Origin: Gemmatimonadaceae bacterium
GTDB lineage: Bacteria; Gemmatimonadota; Gemmatimonadetes; Gemmatimonadales; Gemmatimonadaceae
Assembly (NCBI GenBank): GCA_025358925.1
Contig: JANYHT010000030.1
Coordinates: 1 to 64,000 of the forward strand
Direction: 5' to 3'
DNA length: 64,000 nucleotides
The notes under the pieces were generated by a model that saw nothing but the letters and a program-made list of their open reading frames with translations, was not told where the DNA came from and did no database searches. Within the stretch, counting starts at the first letter, position 1. Each line of letters starts with the position of its first letter. Shown here piece by piece: positions 26,581-35,278 of the stretch. Both the position numbers and the translations under genes were made by a program.

Positions 26581-27444
26581 ATGGCGCTGACGTCCGTTCC
26601 ATCTAAAGTCCCGGTGACGGTGGTCATTCCGACGCTAAACGAGATTGATCGTTTGCCGGGGTGTCTCGCGTCCGTGCGCTGGGCGGCGCAGGTAATTGTG
26701 TCCGACGCCGGCTCGACGGACGGTACGCAAGCGCTTGCCCGTTCGCTGGGTGCAACGGTGCTGGAGCAATGCGGCCCAACGATCGCGGAGCAACGGAATA
26801 TCGCGATTTCCGCCGCCACGCACCAATGGATTTTGGCGCTCGACGCCGACGAACGCGTTTCGCCAGAGCTCGCGCAGTCCATCGAGCAGGAAATTAGCAC
26901 GCCGAGAGGCAATGCGTTTCGCGTTCACATGCGCAATCGGTATCTGGGCGCAACCATGGAGCACGGCGGTTGGGGTCGAGATCGTCACGTGCGGCTGTTT
27001 CGTTCCTCGCTTCGATACCAAGTCAAGCGGGTGCACGAGGGACTGCAATTTGATGGTGCGGCGTACGATCTCGCGGGGCGAGTCGACCACGATTCCTATC
27101 GCGATTTGGGACATCAGCTCGCGAAAGTCAATTGTTATGCGAAGTGGGGTGCGGAGGATCTTTTTGCGCGCGGCAAGCAGGTCAGCGTGTTGCAGATTGT
27201 TGTGCGGCCCTCGTGGCGTTTCGTCAAATGCTATTTTCTGCAGGGTGCGATACTCGAAGGACAGCGTGGTTTGGTGCTTGCCGTCGTGCACGCGTGGTCG
27301 GCGTTTGCCAAGTACGCATTGCTGTGGGACATGCAGCGCGTGGCGAACGCCGCGCGCGTAAAAACCGCACCATCGATGGCTCCGATTGTCGTGTTAGACG
27401 ACGCGCGCGCAAAGCGCGGAGACACGTTGGCTCGTACCGCGTAG
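26581..27444 (+). CDS. Glycosyltransferase family 2 (WaaE/KdtX-like)
   Basis: 287 residues. GT-A fold start VTVVIPTLNEIDRLPGCLAS, VIVSDAGSTDGTQALAR and the DxD-type motif in ILALDADERVSPEL. The further segment GGWGRDRHVRLFRSS fits the WaaE/KdtX branch that adds sugars to the inner core of lipopolysaccharide, and a late hydrophobic stretch around residues 205-240 may dip into the membrane. First gene of a likely surface-glycan unit with a deacetylase and a methyltransferase. Confidence 0.9.
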   Translation: MALTSVPSKVPVTVVIPTLNEIDRLPGCLASVRWAAQVIVSDAGSTDGTQALARSLGATVLEQCGPTIAEQRNIAISAATHQWILALDADERVSPELAQSIEQEISTPRGNAFRVHMRNRYLGATMEHGGWGRDRHVRLFRSSLRYQVKRVHEGLQFDGAAYDLAGRVDHDSYRDLGHQLAKVNCYAKWGAEDLFARGKQVSVLQIVVRPSWRFVKCYFLQGAILEGQRGLVLAVVHAWSAFAKYALLWDMQRVANAARVKTAPSMAPIVVLDDARAKRGDTLARTA

Positions 27445-27459
27445 TTCGCAACGTCTGTC

Positions 27460-28179
27460 GTGCGCGTTCCGGTGCTCTGTTATCACCGTATTGAAACGCC
27501 ACCCGCTAGCGCGCCGTCGGATAGCAACTTCGTTTCGCCCTCACTATTTGGCGAGCACTTGGGCGTGTTGTCAGCGCTGGGCTTTACCGGTGTCACGGTG
27601 CGCGATATCGCCGCGTGGCAGCATGGCCAGCGCGAATTACCTCAGCGACCGATTGCGATCACCTTCGATGATGCGTACCAAAGTGTGGTCGACGAAGCCG
27701 TGCCGCGTTTGCAAATGTACGGTTGGCCGGCCACAGTCTATGTCGTGACGTCGTGTATCGGCGGCACCAATACTTGGGATCTTGCTGCCCCACGCGCCAC
27801 GTTGCTCGACGCCCGCGCGTTGCGAGTGCTTTCGTCACGCGGATACGAGCTTGGATCACACAGTCGGTTGCATCGACGCATTCGCGGACTCAGTGAGGAG
27901 GATGCGGCGAGTGAACTGGCGGGTTCGCGCCTCGAGCTGGAAGCATTTGTTGAAGCGGAGGTGACCAGCTTCGCGTTTCCGTACGGATCGCATGATCGTC
28001 GCGCGCTCGACGCCGTCGCAGCTGCGGGGTACGCGTCGGCCTGCACACTCAAACGATGGGCGAATAGACGGCACGGCAACGCGCTGCGTCTGGGGCGGAT
28101 GAGTGTGGGCGGACCGCTTCCCGCATGGCAGCTCGCCGCCAAACTCATCAAGTTGTTCGCGATGCCGTCGTTTTCCTGA
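27460..28179 (+). CDS. Polysaccharide deacetylase (NodB-type, CE4)
   Basis: 239 residues from GTG 27460. NodB motifs: PVLCYHRIE near the N-terminus, motif 1 ITFDDAYQSV (catalytic Asp and metal Asp), motif 2 GSHSRLHRRI (metal-binding His pair) and FAFPYGSHD (motif 3). Removes N- or O-acetyl groups from a polysaccharide. No signal peptide, so it probably acts at the inner face of the membrane or on lipid-linked sugar. 15 bases behind the glycosyltransferase gene. Confidence 0.92.
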   Translation: MRVPVLCYHRIETPPASAPSDSNFVSPSLFGEHLGVLSALGFTGVTVRDIAAWQHGQRELPQRPIAITFDDAYQSVVDEAVPRLQMYGWPATVYVVTSCIGGTNTWDLAAPRATLLDARALRVLSSRGYELGSHSRLHRRIRGLSEEDAASELAGSRLELEAFVEAEVTSFAFPYGSHDRRALDAVAAAGYASACTLKRWANRRHGNALRLGRMSVGGPLPAWQLAAKLIKLFAMPSFS

Positions 28180-28799
28180 GCGCGCCGTCTTTTCGTTTCC
28201 GCGCCCTTCGTGCGCTGCGACGTGTGCTCCGACTTGATCGCGAACGGCGATGGAACGCGGAGTACGCGAGCGGTACGTGGCGTCGACTGGGGACACTCGA
28301 TGAATTGGCGCATCAGGCCATGCTGGCGTCGTACTTTGCGCGCCTGAAACCCGGCGGCTCCGTGCTGGATGTCGGCTGCGGCGAAGGTCTGTTCCAACAG
28401 GAATTGCGCGGATGTTATTCGCGCTACGTGGGCATCGACTTCGCGGAGCCGGTCCGGCTCGCCCGTGCGCGGTGTGATGCCGTCAGCGATGCGGAGCGCG
28501 CCACGCGTACGGCGTTCGTTGCCGCTGACATGCACGACTTTGCCACGCACGAGCGGTTTGACGCCGTGGTGTTCAACGAAAGCCTGTACTACTACGACGA
28601 CGCGATCCGAGGCCTCGCGCGCTATGCGGAATTTCTTGCGCCACAGGGCGTGTTGCTCGTCTCCATGCACACCAAAGACCGTACGGAACGGCTGTGGGAT
28701 CGCATTGGGGACCGTTACGGCATCGTTGATGCCGTAACGGTCGAAAACTGTCACGGCGTACAATGGATCATTAAAGTGCTGGCTCCGCAGACGGACTGA
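28125..28799 (+). CDS. Class I SAM-dependent methyltransferase
   Basis: 224 residues from ATG 28125, overlapping the deacetylase gene by 55 bases. The first ~15 residues look like readthrough of that overlap and the true start may lie later, but no better codon is evident. Motif I is SVLDVGCGEGLFQQEL, with GIDFAEPVRLARAR as the acidic binding loop and FDAVVFNESLYYYDD as motif IV. The preceding RERRWNAEYASGTWRRL is typical of methyltransferases in polysaccharide clusters. Likely modifies the same glycan. Confidence 0.85.
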   Translation: MAARRQTHQVVRDAVVFLSAPSFRFRALRALRRVLRLDRERRWNAEYASGTWRRLGTLDELAHQAMLASYFARLKPGGSVLDVGCGEGLFQQELRGCYSRYVGIDFAEPVRLARARCDAVSDAERATRTAFVAADMHDFATHERFDAVVFNESLYYYDDAIRGLARYAEFLAPQGVLLVSMHTKDRTERLWDRIGDRYGIVDAVTVENCHGVQWIIKVLAPQTD

Positions 28800-28846
28800 T
28801 TGTCGCGATAAAATCGTTGTTTGAGCTATTGTGGTGTGTCTGAACC

Positions 28847-28968
28847 AACGGCAACAGCGGGGCACGGATACGAACGGGAAATAGCGGATAACTCACGGAG
28901 ACAGCGAACTTCGTAAAAAATGTCTTTTACCCGTTCAGTTTATCCGTACTCCGCTGTTGCGGCTGATT
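28847..28968. repeat. Large imperfect palindrome with CACGGATA-type arms
   Basis: The left arm around 28855-28880 (GGCAACAGCGGGGCACGGAT) pairs with the right arm around 28935-28968 (TATCCGTACTCCGCTGTTGC) to form a stem of about 30 imperfect pairs. A TAAAAAATG stretch is at the centre. The same CAACAGCGGG-ACACGGATNNGAACGG text recurs at 29186-29216. Confidence 0.65.
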
Positions 28969-28984
28969 CTGGCACGCCACAACC

Positions 28985-29340
28985 GGTACAGCAGACCGCG
29001 AATTTCGCAAATTGATCGGGGTGGATTGGAGTAGCGGTGCGACGTTGGCCACAAAGCATTGAGAATGAACAAACAAACCCATCCCACGCGCCTTACTAAA
29101 AACATGAGGCGCTCCGCCAGCCCGTTCGCGCTCCGTTCAAGTTCGCGTCATTCGCGGTCACCTGTTGTGGGTGTTCAACAAACTCAACAGCGGGACACGG
29201 ATCGGAACGGAAACAGCGGACCACTCACGGGCACAGAGAACCACTCAAAAAAGTGTTTGTCGTTGTGGTATCCGTGCGTTTCCGTCGTATCGATTCCTAT
29301 CCCGTGTCCTTGTCGTCGCCGTTTCTTACAAACGTCAACC
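28985..29340. repeat. Dispersed palindromic repeat remnants, CGCGAAT and ACACGGAT types
   Basis: ACAGCAGACCGCGAATTTCG near 28989 matches the arm seen in the 238-bp repeat. GCTCCGTTCAAGTTCGCGTC near 29130, running into ATTCGCGGTCACCTGTTG, is its reverse complement (GAACGGAGC block). GGGACACGGATCGGAACGGA near 29191 pairs with the TATCCGTGCGTTTCC block near 29269 and with TATCCCGTGTCC near 29300 to form a second large hairpin. No gene was recognised between 28800 and 29393. Confidence 0.65.
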
Positions 29341-29393
29341 ACAACAATGGGACGCAGAGAAAAACGACATCCCATCACGCAGTCAAGATCTCG

Positions 29394-30446
29394 TCAGCTG
29401 GTGATCGTCGAGATGTCGATCACGAAGCGATACTTCACGTCGGATTTAAGCATGCGTTCGTAGGCAACGTTGATGTCCGACGCCCTAATCAGCTCGATGT
29501 CCGAGGCAATGCCGTGTGCAGCGCAGAAGTTCAGCATCTCCTGCGTTTCTGGCAATCCACCAATGAGCGAACCGGCCAAGCGACGCCGACCCGTGATGAA
29601 CGGCCACACCGACGTTGCCGGATGCGGTACGGGAGATCCGCCCAACAGCACCAACGTGCCATCTCGCCGAAGCAGCGTGAGTTCCGCGTCGAGATCATGC
29701 GGCGCGCTCACGGTGTCGAGAATCAGGTCGAGCGAATTGCGCACGGACTTCATCGCCGCTGCGTCTTTCGAAATAACCACGGCATCCGCCCCTAAACGAC
29801 GTGCGTCGTCGGCCTTGCCCGGTGACGTGGTGAAAAGCGTCACGTGCGCGCCCATCGCATGCGCGAGCTTGACGCCCATGTGTCCAAGCCCGCCAAGTCC
29901 AACAATGCCGACGCGCTTACCCGGACCAGCTTTCCATTCGCGAAGCGGCGAATAGGTGGTGATGCCCGCGCACAGGAGTGGCGCGGCGGCGGCGGGGTCC
30001 ATGCCCTCGGGGATATGCAATACAAAACGCTCGTCTACGACGATGGCGCTGGAGTAGCCACCTTGCGTTGGCTTTCCCGATTGCTTCTCGATGCCGCCGT
30101 ACGTACCGGTCGATCCTTTCTCACAGTACTGCTCCAGCCCCTGTGCGCACGACGGGCAGTCTTGGCAGCTATCGACCAAACATCCCACACCGACCAGTTG
30201 TCCGGCTGTAAACCCCTTCACGTCGGCACCCGTGGCCACGACGCGGCCGACAATTTCGTGGCCGGGCACCTGCGGGAAGACAATCGCGCCCCATTCGTTG
30301 CGCACGGTGTGCAAGTCAGAGTGGCACACGCCACAATAAAGGATTTTGATCTGCACATCGCGTGACCCCGGGGCGCGCCGTTCAAGACTCCATGGTCCGA
30401 GTGGCGATGCTGGATCGAAAGCGGCGTAGGATTGTGTCGGAATCAT
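29394..30446 (-). CDS. Zinc-dependent NAD(P) alcohol dehydrogenase (YahK/cinnamyl type)
   Basis: 350 residues. Medium-chain dehydrogenase: catalytic zinc ligands Cys41 (YCGVCHSDLHTVRNEWG), His63 and Glu64 (PGHEIVGRV). Structural zinc cysteines are 94, 97, 100 and 108 (CQDCPSCAQGLEQYC). The Rossmann motif GIVGLGGLGHMGVKLAHAMG suggests NADPH preference as in YahK and cinnamyl alcohol dehydrogenases. Reduces aldehydes to alcohols in the cytoplasm. Stands alone, next to the repeat region. Confidence 0.94.
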   Translation of the reverse strand: MIPTQSYAAFDPASPLGPWSLERRAPGSRDVQIKILYCGVCHSDLHTVRNEWGAIVFPQVPGHEIVGRVVATGADVKGFTAGQLVGVGCLVDSCQDCPSCAQGLEQYCEKGSTGTYGGIEKQSGKPTQGGYSSAIVVDERFVLHIPEGMDPAAAAPLLCAGITTYSPLREWKAGPGKRVGIVGLGGLGHMGVKLAHAMGAHVTLFTTSPGKADDARRLGADAVVISKDAAAMKSVRNSLDLILDTVSAPHDLDAELTLLRRDGTLVLLGGSPVPHPATSVWPFITGRRRLAGSLIGGLPETQEMLNFCAAHGIASDIELIRASDINVAYERMLKSDVKYRFVIDISTITS

Positions 30447-30582
30447 GACAAGGGTAGCGTGAGTGGATGCTCAACATGGCGAACCAGCGTTGCGTCATGT
30501 TGAATGTGACGATACGCGAGCTGTTTCCGTAGTTCTCCATGAAAAGGCAAGACTCGCGCCGCTAGTTCCGTAGGTTTCTCTC

Positions 30583-33500
30583 GTGACTCCATTCATGACT
30601 CGACTTCGAATTCATTCGCTGCGCGTCGGCAGCGCGGCGCTGCTCCTCGCGGGCTCCGCGTCGGCGCAGACACTCGACTCCGCCACCGTTGCTGGCTTGC
30701 GATGGCGCACCATTGGTCCGGCCAATTTCATGGGACGGTTATCCGATGTGGTCGGCATCCCCGGACCATCCAAGACTTTCTTTATTGCTGCGGCCGCAGG
30801 CGGTATTTGGAAGACGACTAATAACGGCACGACGTGGCGTCCTGTATTCGATGACAAGCGTGTGATTTCGATGGGCATGTTGGCCATTGCCCCCTCGGAT
30901 ACGAACCAAGTGTGGGCGGGTACGGGCGAGCCGAATTCGCGCAACTCGATTGAAGCGGGAGCGGGAATTTACAAGTCGTCCGATGGGGGCCTGACATGGA
31001 CGCTCAAGGGACTCGAGAAGACCGAGCACATCGGCCGCATCGTGGTGCATCCAACCAATCCAAACATCGTCTACGTCGCCGCCCTCGGAGCCGCCTGGCG
31101 TTCGAATCCAGAGCGTGGTCTATACAAGACCATCGACGGCGGGACGACGTGGCAGCTCATCAAATTCATTAGCGATAAAGCGGGCTTTGTTGATGTCGCG
31201 ATGGATCCGTCCGACCCGAACACGTTGTTCGCGGCAAGCTGGGAGCGTTTGCGCACACCGTATTCGCTGAAGAGCGGTGGACCGGGTTCGGCGTTGTGGA
31301 AGACGACGGATGCCGGCGCGACGTGGTCTGAGGTGAAGGGTGGCAATTTCCCCGCCGGTCCAAAGGGTCGTATCGGTCTCGCGATTGCGCGGAGTAATCC
31401 GAAGATGATTTACGCGCTCACTGAAGCCGCAGCACCGGAAGCGGGCGGTGGGTACACGCCGTCGCGCACGCCGCGCGATAACGGTCTGTGGCGCAGCACG
31501 GATGGTGGGGTGACGTGGACGAAGATGAGCAGCGTGAACGTGCGTCCGTTCTACTACTCACAGGTGCGGGTCGATCCGAGAAATGCCGATCGTGTCTATT
31601 TCTCGAGCACCGAACTGCAAGTCTCTGATGACGGTGGGAAGACCTCACGCAACGCGGCGCAAAATGTGCACGTCGACGATCATGGATTGTGGATTGACCC
31701 GAACGACCCCGAACGGTGGGTGATTGCCAATGACGGCGGCATTGCCTTCACATACGACAAGGGCGGCAACTTCAACCAAATGCAGAATTTGGCATTGGGT
31801 CAGTTTTACGAAGTGAGTTACGACATGGCTGTCCCGTACAACGTGTGCAGCGGCGCACAGGACAACGGCACGTGGTGTGGTCCCAGTCGTCGTCGTCAGG
31901 GAAATACCACTCTTGGTTACTGGTACACGATCGCGGGCGGCGACGGCTTCTATGCCGCGCAGGACCCGACGGATCCGAGCATTGTGTACGGCGAGTCGCA
32001 GGGCGGCAACGCGTCGCGCTTAAATCTGAAAAGCGGCGAACGTTTGCAGTTTGTGAAACCATCGTGGCAACCGCAGTACAAGTCGTGGGAAGATTCGATC
32101 GCGGTCGTGCGTGGCGATCCGCTCGTCCCGGCAACGAAAGACATGAATGGCAAGATGGCCGCGTTTCGTGCGATGCAGAAGAAAGACTCGATGGATCTTT
32201 CGCTGCGCTTCAATTGGAATGCGCCGTTCATAATCTCGCCGCACAACCCGTCGGTGATTTACTTCGCCGGCAATCGCGTGCTCAAGTCGGTGAAGAAGGG
32301 CGAAGACTTTGCGCTCATTTCTCCCGACATGTCGAAGAAGTTAGACGCGAAGATCGACACGTCGATTCGGCTGACCGGTGGCATTACGCTCGATGCGACT
32401 GGTGCAGAAACGTACGGCACTGTGGTGGCGCTCGAAGAGAGCCCCATTCGTCCGGGTCTGGTATTTGCCGGCACCGACGATGGCAATATTTGGAAGACGT
32501 CCAACGACGGTGCCACGTGGGAGAATCTCGCGTCGAAGTTCACGCTGCCAAACAATGGCGAGGTGTACACCGCGCGCATTGAAGCATCAGCGTTCGACAC
32601 CGCCACGTTTTATGTCGCGTTCGACAATCATCGGTGGGGCGATTTTAAACCGTATCTGTTTGTGACGACGGACGGCGGCAAGAACTTTCGCTCACTCTCG
32701 AACAACTTGCCGAAAGATGGTCCGGGCGATCAGATCCACGTCATTCGTGAGAGTGCACGCAATCGCGATCTCCTGTTCGTTGGCACGTCGATCGGCGTAT
32801 ATGCGTCGATTGATCGTGGGAAGACATGGACAAAGTTCACCACGAACTTTCCCAGTGTACCGGTATACGATTTGCAAATCCATCCGCGCGATCACGAGCT
32901 AATTGCGGCCACACACGGACGCAGTTTATGGATCGTGGATATTTTGCCCCTTGAGCAGATGACGGCGAAAAATGCGGCCGCGACGGTCGTGCTCTTCGAT
33001 CCAAAGCCAGCGTTTCAATGGGGCGAAGCACCAACGGCAGGCGCTGCCGGTAACGGCAACGGTCAAGCATTCTTCAGCACGCCCAATCCAACCTACGGTG
33101 CGCTCATTACGTATCGCGTGACTGGCGCAGGCGGTGGACAAGCGCGCGTGAGCATTGTCGATGCGTCGGGCGACACGCTGCAAACGTTGAACGGGCCGGG
33201 CACGCCGGGCACGCACAGTCTCACGTGGAACTATCAGATCACGCGCGCTGCGGCGCCGCGCGAGCCGCTGTCGTCGAGTGAACGCCGCGACAGCATTCTG
33301 CGGGTCGTGCGCGGACCCGTGGTGCTGGATTCGCTCACCAAGGCCAAGTACGACAGCACGGCGCTCGCATTGGCGAAACAATTGCTTGCGCCGCCCATTC
33401 CGGGTGCTGCGGTAGGCTTAGGTGGTCGAGGTGGTGGTGGTGGTGGCGGCGGACGTGGTGGCGCGAATGCCAACTGCGAACGTCCACTCTCACAGTGGGA

Positions 33501-33924
33501 ACCGTTCTGTGCGCGTCCCGCGGAAGCCGCAGCGCGTGGCGGACCGGGCACACCTGGTGCTATCGCTGGTGAAGGTGCGTCACCGGCCGATCTTGCGGCG
33601 CTGTTTGGTGGACGTGGCGGTGGTGCCGCCGGCAATCCCGCCGTCGTCAAGATTTTTCAAATCATCGGCATTCCAATACCGAATCCGATTGGTGGTGGTC
33701 GCGGCGGCGGTGGTGGCGGATTTGGTGGCGGCCGAGGGAATGCAGCAACAACGGGCGACTACGGCGTGGTACTGACAGTGAATGGCACGACGCTGAAGAA
33801 GAAGTTGCGCGTAGAGAATGTTGGTGCGGGCGAAGCCGGTTCGCCGTTTGGTCCGGCGAGTGGTGATGACGACGACCGCACGGCGAAAGCCGCGAAGACC
33901 ACCAAGGCGGCGAAGCAGCGGTAG
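30583..33924 (+). CDS. Exported BNR/sortilin (VPS10-like) propeller protein with Gly/Arg-rich tail
   Basis: 1113 residues from GTG 30583; ATG 30595 is also possible. Signal peptide ends at GSASAQ. Residues ~25-800 hold repeated BNR/Asp-box units such as GGIWKTTNNGTTWRPVF, GIYKSSDGGLTWTLKG, GLYKTIDGGTTWQLI and VYASIDRGKTWTKF, which build one or two large beta-propellers as in sortilin/VPS10 and xyloglucanase-like proteins. Residues ~945-1065 are a low-complexity Gly/Arg-rich region broken by a short ordered insert with two cysteines (NCERPLSQWEPFCARP). The C-terminus is lysine-rich. Exported; function not established for this family in Gemmatimonadota. Confidence 0.9.
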   Translation: MTPFMTRLRIHSLRVGSAALLLAGSASAQTLDSATVAGLRWRTIGPANFMGRLSDVVGIPGPSKTFFIAAAAGGIWKTTNNGTTWRPVFDDKRVISMGMLAIAPSDTNQVWAGTGEPNSRNSIEAGAGIYKSSDGGLTWTLKGLEKTEHIGRIVVHPTNPNIVYVAALGAAWRSNPERGLYKTIDGGTTWQLIKFISDKAGFVDVAMDPSDPNTLFAASWERLRTPYSLKSGGPGSALWKTTDAGATWSEVKGGNFPAGPKGRIGLAIARSNPKMIYALTEAAAPEAGGGYTPSRTPRDNGLWRSTDGGVTWTKMSSVNVRPFYYSQVRVDPRNADRVYFSSTELQVSDDGGKTSRNAAQNVHVDDHGLWIDPNDPERWVIANDGGIAFTYDKGGNFNQMQNLALGQFYEVSYDMAVPYNVCSGAQDNGTWCGPSRRRQGNTTLGYWYTIAGGDGFYAAQDPTDPSIVYGESQGGNASRLNLKSGERLQFVKPSWQPQYKSWEDSIAVVRGDPLVPATKDMNGKMAAFRAMQKKDSMDLSLRFNWNAPFIISPHNPSVIYFAGNRVLKSVKKGEDFALISPDMSKKLDAKIDTSIRLTGGITLDATGAETYGTVVALEESPIRPGLVFAGTDDGNIWKTSNDGATWENLASKFTLPNNGEVYTARIEASAFDTATFYVAFDNHRWGDFKPYLFVTTDGGKNFRSLSNNLPKDGPGDQIHVIRESARNRDLLFVGTSIGVYASIDRGKTWTKFTTNFPSVPVYDLQIHPRDHELIAATHGRSLWIVDILPLEQMTAKNAAATVVLFDPKPAFQWGEAPTAGAAGNGNGQAFFSTPNPTYGALITYRVTGAGGGQARVSIVDASGDTLQTLNGPGTPGTHSLTWNYQITRAAAPREPLSSSERRDSILRVVRGPVVLDSLTKAKYDSTALALAKQLLAPPIPGAAVGLGGRGGGGGGGGRGGANANCERPLSQWEPFCARPAEAAARGGPGTPGAIAGEGASPADLAALFGGRGGGAAGNPAVVKIFQIIGIPIPNPIGGGRGGGGGGFGGGRGNAATTGDYGVVLTVNGTTLKKKLRVENVGAGEAGSPFGPASGDDDDRTAKAAKTTKAAKQR

Positions 33925-33955
33925 TCCGGCGCCGTAATGCCAGTGGTGTTATGCA

Positions 33956-33995
33956 CAACAAACGCGGCGCGCTACACAGCGCGCCGCGTTTGTTG
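33956..33995. terminator. Perfect 18-bp hairpin between convergent genes
   Basis: Arms 33956-33973 and 33978-33995 are fully complementary with a four-base loop ACAC. It overlaps the last codons and stop of the ABA4-like gene (minus strand, ending 33972) and lies 32 bases after the BNR gene. Short T runs occur in the arms, so it can serve as terminator in both directions. Confidence 0.7.
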
Positions 33996-34385
33996 CGTGC
34001 GTAGCGCGAGATACAAGAGCAACCCAGCGGGACCAAACATAAAGGTGAGAAAGAGACAAGGAATAACGAATACGTGGCGGATGCCACGCTCTTGTGCGTC
34101 AAGCACTTCCCAACAGCCGACGAATAAATCAAAGGCGAGATAATGCACCCATCCAGCCAACACAGCACGATCATTTGTGAAGAGCAGCTTCACATGCTCC
34201 AGCGAATCGAAACCGCCCTCGGCACTCGGCAGTGACGTCGCAATGAGCCAGATGTACAGCACCGCAAAAACACTCGGCACTGCAAAACGCAGCACCGGCG
34301 CGACGCGACGCGGTTGTACCGCTAACGCGATCCAACTGAGCACCGCGCAGAGGTTGGCAATTTTGAATACGGCGGCATCAGACAT
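33972..34385 (-). CDS. ABA4-like (DUF4281) membrane protein
   Basis: 137 residues with four membrane helices. The conserved part WVHYLAFDLFVGCWEVLDAQ and VIPCLFLTFMFGPAGLLLYL is the signature of the ABA4-like family (PF14108). Plant ABA4 is needed for neoxanthin synthesis, and bacterial members are sometimes near carotenoid genes, but none are seen here. Its last codons form one arm of the hairpin at 33956-33995. Confidence 0.9.
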   Translation of the reverse strand: MSDAAVFKIANLCAVLSWIALAVQPRRVAPVLRFAVPSVFAVLYIWLIATSLPSAEGGFDSLEHVKLLFTNDRAVLAGWVHYLAFDLFVGCWEVLDAQERGIRHVFVIPCLFLTFMFGPAGLLLYLALRTQQTRRAV

Positions 34386-34387
34386 CG

Positions 34388-35179
34388 TTAACTCCGAGCG
34401 AGTGAGACAAACGGTTGACCGTGTAGCGCTTGCAGTAGTATGACGACCACAAACGCAGCGTACGCAGCGCTCGTAGCGGTGAGGAGCACTCGTTCGGGCG
34501 CCTCATTCGTCCCGCCGCGCGCGGCACGGAATGCGAGGAGGAGCAACGGGAGAATTTGCAGCGCATGCATCCCCACAAAATGCGCGACGCGAAGGTCGCC
34601 GTGCTCGGTGCTCCAGCGTGTGATCGGGAGGCCGGGTCCGCCATCGCGTGCACCCACGGTATGCGCGCCGATCGTCATCGGACGAACACCGTGCTGCATT
34701 GCCTCAACTTGTCCAGGGAATGGTCGCGTCATGATCCAGCCAATGCCGGCGCCGCCGATTTGTAACAGAAGGCCAAGTCGGCAAGCAAGCGCCATCGTCC
34801 GGTCGCGCGCGGGCGTGCGCCAATGCACCCAGAGAATCACCATTGTGCAGAGCCAGACAGTGGCGATTCCGACCCCCATCGTCGAAAACACTGCAGCGTC
34901 AAACGCACTGTTGACGTTGAAGTGGCTCACCGTTCCGCGCGCTGCCTGCATCAGGATGAGCAACACTTCGGCGGAAATAATCCACGCGATCGTGAGGAGA
35001 TACACGGCGGTCGACAGACAAAACTTCGCGGGCTTGAGCCACGCCGGCGCGCCGGCAATAACGCGCGGGTCAATGAGCAAACCAACAAGCGTGCCGATAA
35101 AAAGCGCGATATTCAACCACGCGGCGCGCACGAGCGGTGGTGACCAGGCGTCAATTGCAGCAAGCTGGACGCGGAGCAT
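34388..35179 (-). CDS. Seven-helix membrane protein of unknown function
   Basis: 263 residues with about seven hydrophobic helices (near 18-36, 54-78, 94-118, 128-150, 198-215, 234-255). Notable polar motifs inside the membrane part are WLKPAKFCLSTAVYLLTIAW and DLRVAHFVGMHALQILPLLL. No named domain recognised, though the layout is common in uncharacterised inner-membrane proteins. Just upstream of the ABA4-like gene with a two-base gap, so the two are one operon. Confidence 0.8.
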   Translation of the reverse strand: MLRVQLAAIDAWSPPLVRAAWLNIALFIGTLVGLLIDPRVIAGAPAWLKPAKFCLSTAVYLLTIAWIISAEVLLILMQAARGTVSHFNVNSAFDAAVFSTMGVGIATVWLCTMVILWVHWRTPARDRTMALACRLGLLLQIGGAGIGWIMTRPFPGQVEAMQHGVRPMTIGAHTVGARDGGPGLPITRWSTEHGDLRVAHFVGMHALQILPLLLLAFRAARGGTNEAPERVLLTATSAAYAAFVVVILLQALHGQPFVSLARS

Positions 35180-35278
35180 AGCGATAGCGTGGTTGAGGAA
35201 TGTGTATTGTCCGTCGTCGCCCTACGTTGGGCGACCGCAACCGGTTCCACGCGCGTCTTCTCACCCTGCGCCAACACG

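Noticed and set aside
31845-32582. Second long plus-strand frame inside the BNR gene
   Set aside because: Arg/His-rich shadow in another frame of a gene with clear repeats.
33234-33650. Proline-rich minus-strand frame opposite the BNR tail
   Set aside because: It is only the complement of the glycine codons in the low-complexity tail.
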